From: Nocardioides alkalitolerans DSM 16699
GTDB taxonomy: Bacteria; Actinomycetota; Actinomycetes; Propionibacteriales; Nocardioidaceae
Direction of reading: 5' to 3'
DNA: 64,000 nt
Assembly: GCF_000426525.1 (NCBI RefSeq)
Contig: NZ_AUFN01000010.1
Span: forward strand, 806,001 to 870,000
Shown here one piece after another: positions 60,554 to 64,000 of the stretch; positions within the stretch are counted from its first letter, which is position 1, and each line of letters opens with the position of its first letter. The notes beneath the pieces were generated by a model, which worked only from the letters and a program-made list of their open reading frames with translations, did not search any database and was not told where the DNA came from. The translations under genes and the position numbers were made by a program.

Positions 60554-62230
60554 TCAGTACCCCGTCTCCTCCCGGATCGTGTCGGCCACGACCTGCTCGT
60601 CGCTGGGGAGGGCGCGCCGCGCGGCCGTCGTGACGAGCGGGGCGTCGGCGGTCTGCTGCATGCCGCGGACGCGGTCCTCGACGACGTACGAGCGGCGCGT
60701 GAAGACCTCCGCACCGGGCGTGGTGACCCGGGGCAGGCACCGGTAGTCGACCGTCATGGCCTGCGGCGTGATGGTGGTGGAGACGTAGCCGCGCAGGTTG
60801 GTCCAGAACGTGAGGTTCGGGTTGTCGTCGGCCCACGGGTGGGCGCCGTCGGGGTCGTCGTAGCCGTCACCGCCCGAGGTGATCGACGTCGTGACGAACT
60901 CCGAGCCGACCGGGGTCGTGGGGTCGGCGTAGTCGAGGAACAGGTCGGACCCCCAGTGGGCGTGCACGTCGCCCGTCAGCACCACCGGGTTGCGGACGCC
61001 CGCGTCGACCCAGCCCTGCGTGATCCGCTGCCGGGACGCGGGGTAGCCGTCCCACGCGTCCATCGACACCGTCGGCACGGCCGCCTCCGCGTTCTGGCGG
61101 CCGCCGAAGAAGACCTGCTGGCCCAGCACGTCCCACCGCGCGGTCGAGTCGGCGAAGCCGTCGAGCAGCCAGTCCTCCTGGAAGTGGCCGGGCAGCGAGC
61201 GGGCCGGGTCGTCGTACCCGCCGCCACGCGGCTTGAAGCCGTCGCCGTTCGCCTGGTCGGAGCGGTACTGCCGGGTGTCGAGCATGTGGAAGGTCGCGAG
61301 CTGGCCCCAGCTGATGCGGCGGAACAGCTGCATGCCCGGACCGCTCGGCACGGACGTGCGCCGCAGCGGCATGTTCTCGTAGTAGGCCCGGTAGGCCGCG
61401 ACCCGACGGTCGACGAACTGCCGCTGCTCGGCCGGCTTCTCCGACACCTCGGCGGCGTAGTTGTTGTCGACCTCGTGGTCGTCCCAGACCACCAGCCAGG
61501 GGGCGGCGGCGTGGGCGGCCTGCAGGTCGGGATCGGTCTTGTACTGCGCCAGGCGCTGCCGGTAGCCGGCGAGCGTCGTGGTCTCGGGCCCGGCGTGGGG
61601 GCGCAGGTTCGCCGCGTTGGCGGGGCCCTCGTACTGGTAGTCGCCTAGGTGGAGCACGAGGTCGGGGCGCTCGTCGGCGAGGTGGCGGTAGGCGGTGAAG
61701 AAGCCCGCCGGGTAGTTGGAGCACGACGCGAAGGCCACGGTCATCGACGCCGGGAGGCTGCCCGGCGCGGGAGCCGTGACGCCCCGGCCGACGCCCGAGA
61801 CGTGGCGCCCGACGCGGAACCGGAACCAGTACTCGCGCCCTGGCCGCAGCCCCGTGAGCTCGACGTGGACGGCGTGGGCCGTCTCCGGGCCCGCCGAGAC
61901 CGTGCCGCGGCGCGCGACCCGGCGGAACGACTCGGCCTCCGCCAGCTCCCACACCACGTCGTACCGGCGCGAGGGCACGCCCCCGAGGCCGTCGTCGGCG
62001 AGGGGCTCGAGGGCCAGCCGGGTCCAGATGACGAACCCGTCGGGGGCGGGGTCGCCCGAGGCGATGCCGAGGGTGAAGGGGCTGGTGGGGAACGGCCGCG
62101 TGGCCGCCGTACGGCGGGAGTCGGGCGCCGCGGCGACGGCCGCGCCGGAGCCGACCGCACCGGTCGAGGTGAGCAGGGCAGGGCCGACGAGGGCGCCCGC
62201 ACCCAGGACAGTTCTCCGAGATGGATGCAT
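60554..62230 (-). CDS. phoD: PhoD-family alkaline phosphatase/phosphodiesterase
   Basis: A protein of 558 residues. Twin-arginine signal SRRTVLGAGALVG at the start, followed by the N-terminal fibronectin-like domain (FTLGIASGDPAPDGFVIWTRL). Metal-binding blocks: FASCSNYPAGFFTAYRHLADERPDLVLHLGDYQYEG, VVWDDHEVDNNYA and VLTGDVHAHWGSDLFLD, which carry the Fe/Ca ligands of PhoD. Exported folded; releases phosphate from esters outside the cell. ATG at 62230; 91 bases to the divergent hydrolase gene. No PHO box was recognised. Confidence 0.93.
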   Translation of the reverse strand: MHPSRRTVLGAGALVGPALLTSTGAVGSGAAVAAAPDSRRTAATRPFPTSPFTLGIASGDPAPDGFVIWTRLALEPLADDGLGGVPSRRYDVVWELAEAESFRRVARRGTVSAGPETAHAVHVELTGLRPGREYWFRFRVGRHVSGVGRGVTAPAPGSLPASMTVAFASCSNYPAGFFTAYRHLADERPDLVLHLGDYQYEGPANAANLRPHAGPETTTLAGYRQRLAQYKTDPDLQAAHAAAPWLVVWDDHEVDNNYAAEVSEKPAEQRQFVDRRVAAYRAYYENMPLRRTSVPSGPGMQLFRRISWGQLATFHMLDTRQYRSDQANGDGFKPRGGGYDDPARSLPGHFQEDWLLDGFADSTARWDVLGQQVFFGGRQNAEAAVPTVSMDAWDGYPASRQRITQGWVDAGVRNPVVLTGDVHAHWGSDLFLDYADPTTPVGSEFVTTSITSGGDGYDDPDGAHPWADDNPNLTFWTNLRGYVSTTITPQAMTVDYRCLPRVTTPGAEVFTRRSYVVEDRVRGMQQTADAPLVTTAARRALPSDEQVVADTIREETGY

Positions 62231-62321
62231 GCCTGCGACACCACGCCGTCGAGTCGACGAGCGCCTCTCACCCGGGTGAACACCTCGTGGCGGGACGGTT
62301 CGTGGTGCACAATCGGGCCTC

Positions 62322-63290
62322 GTGCCTCCCTCCCTGAGGGCCGTCGACGACGACGAGCCCCGCGCCACCGGCCTCCGCCTCGCGTTCCACGACGTCGCCA
62401 GCACCGACGGCACCCTCCTGCGGGCGTGGACCAACGACCCCGACCACGTGCTCCCCGGGCCGACGGTGCTGCTGTGCAACGGGCTCGGCACGAACCCCCA
62501 CACGTGGCCCGCGCTGCTCGACCCCGCGTGCGACGTGCGCGTCGTGTCATGGCAGCACCGGGGCGTCGGCGGCTCGGCGCGGCCCGCGGAGGTCTGCCGC
62601 ATCGGCATCGACGCGTTCGTCGAGGACGCGCTCGCAATCATGGACGACGCCGGCCTCGACCGCGCGCCCGTGATGGGGTGGTCGATGGGCGTCAACACGG
62701 CGTTCGAGCTCGCCACGCTGCACCCCGGTCGCGTGAGCGGCCTGCTCGCCGTCGCCGGCGTGCCGGGCGCGACCTTCTCGACAATGCTCGAGATCACCCA
62801 CCTGCCCGCCCCCGTCCGCGGGCGTCTCGCCGTGGGCATCACCCACGTGGGCCGGGCGCTGGGTCCGGCGCTCAACGCCGTCGTGCCGCACCTGCCGATC
62901 GGGCCGCGCACCATCGACCTGCTGAGCGCCGTCGGCTTCATGGGCGACATCGCCGACAAGGAGGCCGCCGCAGTCGCGGTCAAGGAGTTCCTCACCACCC
63001 CGCTGGACTGGTACTTCCACATGGCGCTGCACACCGCCCGCCACCAGCGGGTCTCGCTGAGCGCGATCGACGTGCCCACGGCGTTCGTCTCGGGCTCCCA
63101 CGACGTGCTCGCGGGTCCGGGCTCGATGCGGTCGGCGGCGGCACGGATGAGCGACGCGACGTACGTCGAGCTGCCCGGCACGCACTTCGTGGCGATGGAG
63201 CGGCCCGACGAGGTCCACCAGCTGCTGCGCGACCTGCTGGTGCGGGTTGCGGCGAGCGAGCCGGGCCGACCCGGCACGCCGGGGTCGTAG
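62322..63290 (+). CDS. Alpha/beta hydrolase
   Basis: A protein of 322 residues, GTG start. The oxyanion region LLCNGLGTNPHTW, WQHRGVGGSARP after strand 4, nucleophile elbow GWSMGVNTAFELA, acid near VSGSHDVL and His in GTHFVAME. A cap of about 80 residues separates strands 6 and 7. Typical actinobacterial lipase/esterase or peroxidase-like hydrolase; substrate unknown. Confidence 0.87.
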   Translation: MPPSLRAVDDDEPRATGLRLAFHDVASTDGTLLRAWTNDPDHVLPGPTVLLCNGLGTNPHTWPALLDPACDVRVVSWQHRGVGGSARPAEVCRIGIDAFVEDALAIMDDAGLDRAPVMGWSMGVNTAFELATLHPGRVSGLLAVAGVPGATFSTMLEITHLPAPVRGRLAVGITHVGRALGPALNAVVPHLPIGPRTIDLLSAVGFMGDIADKEAAAVAVKEFLTTPLDWYFHMALHTARHQRVSLSAIDVPTAFVSGSHDVLAGPGSMRSAAARMSDATYVELPGTHFVAMERPDEVHQLLRDLLVRVAASEPGRPGTPGS

Positions 63291-63339
63291 GCCGCGTCGT
63301 GGGCGCGGGGGCGGGGGCCCGGGAGGAACGACCGACGAG

Positions 63340-63480
63340 ATGGGGCTTCCCCTCCACGAGGGGTTCGAGGACGACGAGTGGGGCCGGCACGTGCTCGACC
63401 CGGCCCCGGTCTGGTACCAGGTGGAAGCCGGCCCCGACCTCCTGCGAGTCAGCTTCGGCTATCCGGTCCGGGGCTACTGA
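63340..63480 (+). CDS. Small hypothetical protein
   Basis: A protein of 46 residues, MGLPLHEGFEDDEWG at the start and a Trp/Tyr/Pro-containing, acidic body; no membrane span. GGAGG lies about 13 bases upstream, a little far for a ribosome site. It stands between the hydrolase stop (49 bases before) and the lipoprotein start (37 bases after) on the same strand. Codon composition matches its neighbours. Could be real but unrecognised. Confidence 0.45.
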   Translation: MGLPLHEGFEDDEWGRHVLDPAPVWYQVEAGPDLLRVSFGYPVRGY

Positions 63481-63517
63481 CCGGGCCGGTGCCCAGCGGT
63501 CGGCTAGCGTCGCCAGA

Positions 63518-64000
63518 GTGCGCCGTACCGCAACCGCCGCCCTGACCGCGACCGCCCTGGTCCTCCTGGCCGCCTGCGCGAGCGACACCCAGGAGGCCGA
63601 GTCCCCCGCGACCAACAGCCCGAGCCCGTCCGAGCCCTCGTCGACCGCCACGCCCGACGCGACCGCGTCCGCGGCACCCGCCGTCGCCCCCCGGACCCCC
63701 ACCGTGAGCGGTGACGTCACCACCGGACTGAACGCCCCGTGGGACGTCGCGATCCTGCCCGACGGCACGGCCGTCGTCCCGGAGCGCGACAGCGGCATCG
63801 TGAAGACGGTCGCCCCCGACGGCACGACCACCGAGGTCGGGGAGTTCGACGAGGCCGAGCCGGGCGGCGAGGCGGGCCTGCTCGGTGTGGCCGTGTCGCC
63901 GGACTTCTCGACCGACCGCAGCCTGTACTTCTACCTGACCACCGACGACGACAACCGCGTCGTACGACGCCAGCTCACCGAGGCCGGCACGATGGGCGAC
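63518..64000 (+). CDS. PQQ-type sugar dehydrogenase lipoprotein (partial, runs off the window)
   Basis: A GTG-initiated frame open to the window edge (161 codons seen). Lipoprotein signal MRRTATAALTATALVLLAAC, then a Ser/Thr/Pro/Ala linker to about residue 60. The start of the six-bladed propeller follows: GLNAPWDVAILPDGTAVVPERDSG, EFDEAEPGGEAGLLGVAVSPDFSTDRSLYFYLT, diagnostic of soluble glucose/sorbosone dehydrogenases. Oxidises sugars on the outer face of the membrane with PQQ; the 3' part would be needed to confirm cofactor residues. Confidence 0.85.
   Translation, partial: MRRTATAALTATALVLLAACASDTQEAESPATNSPSPSEPSSTATPDATASAAPAVAPRTPTVSGDVTTGLNAPWDVAILPDGTAVVPERDSGIVKTVAPDGTTTEVGEFDEAEPGGEAGLLGVAVSPDFSTDRSLYFYLTTDDDNRVVRRQLTEAGTMGD

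Overview
The window is high-GC actinobacterial chromosome. Stop/start overlaps of the ATGA and GTGA type, many GTG starts, and the gene content (bioYMN, efeUOB, cimA, ilvBNC, type VII secretion-associated proteins, ABC-F, MocR) suggest a Nocardioides-like or related Propionibacteriales organism. The genus is inferred from gene style only. No rRNA, tRNA or CRISPR array was seen.

Positions 1 to about 9,280 are a lower-GC accessory region that looks like the right part of an integrative element. A large serine recombinase (7797-9236, minus) sits at its right edge. Directly beyond it lies the 3' remnant (9281-9571) of a gene resembling actinobacterial '3-methyladenine DNA glycosylase' proteins, whose 5' part is missing. 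The cargo includes a three-gene overlapping cassette of WXG100-like protein, T7SS-type toxin with a PD-(D/E)XK-like C-terminus, and candidate immunity protein. It also carries a superinfection-immunity-like membrane protein, a lipoprotein, a short ORF followed by a terminator, a non-coding stretch with 10-bp-phased repeats and a DnaA-box match, and a run of small membrane proteins of which three are paralogues.

From 9.3 to 30.8 kb the core chromosome holds the biotin ECF transporter bioYMN with a divergent BioQ-like TetR and operator, an FMN reductase/TetR pair with a strong operator, a NUDIX protein, citramalate synthase cimA behind a candidate Ile attenuator, a Ser/Thr kinase, a DrrAB-type ABC exporter, ilvE, leuB with a small upstream gene, an O-methyltransferase overlapping a YczE membrane protein, a MocR regulator, serA and an ABC-F protein. 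From 31.0 to 32.6 kb is a second overlapping three-gene T7SS-associated operon. From 32.9 to 36.3 kb is the efeUOB iron uptake operon behind an IdeR/DtxR-like box. Then come a DsbA-like protein, an ABC-2 exporter, and the ilvB-ilvN-ilvC operon behind a leader-peptide attenuator (39.0-42.6 kb).

From 42.7 to 64 kb are a pterin dehydratase-glyoxalase fusion, a 1,090-residue secreted subtilase, and an ECF sigma/anti-sigma operon divergent from a CHRD-domain surface protein and its sortase, with matching promoter-like elements on both sides. After these come a GNAT, PadR plus a DHA2 efflux pump, kynureninase behind ilvD, a GH65 phosphorylase with its beta-phosphoglucomutase, an EamA transporter, a PhoD phosphatase, an alpha/beta hydrolase and the start of a PQQ-type sugar dehydrogenase lipoprotein.

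The unifying core theme is branched-chain amino acid and serine synthesis (cimA, ilvE, leuB, serA, ilvBNC, ilvD), with two visible attenuators. The most novel-looking parts are the T7SS toxin cassette on the element, the trio of small membrane paralogues, the cimA leader, the mirrored ECF promoters, and the sortase gene that appears to start with CTG.
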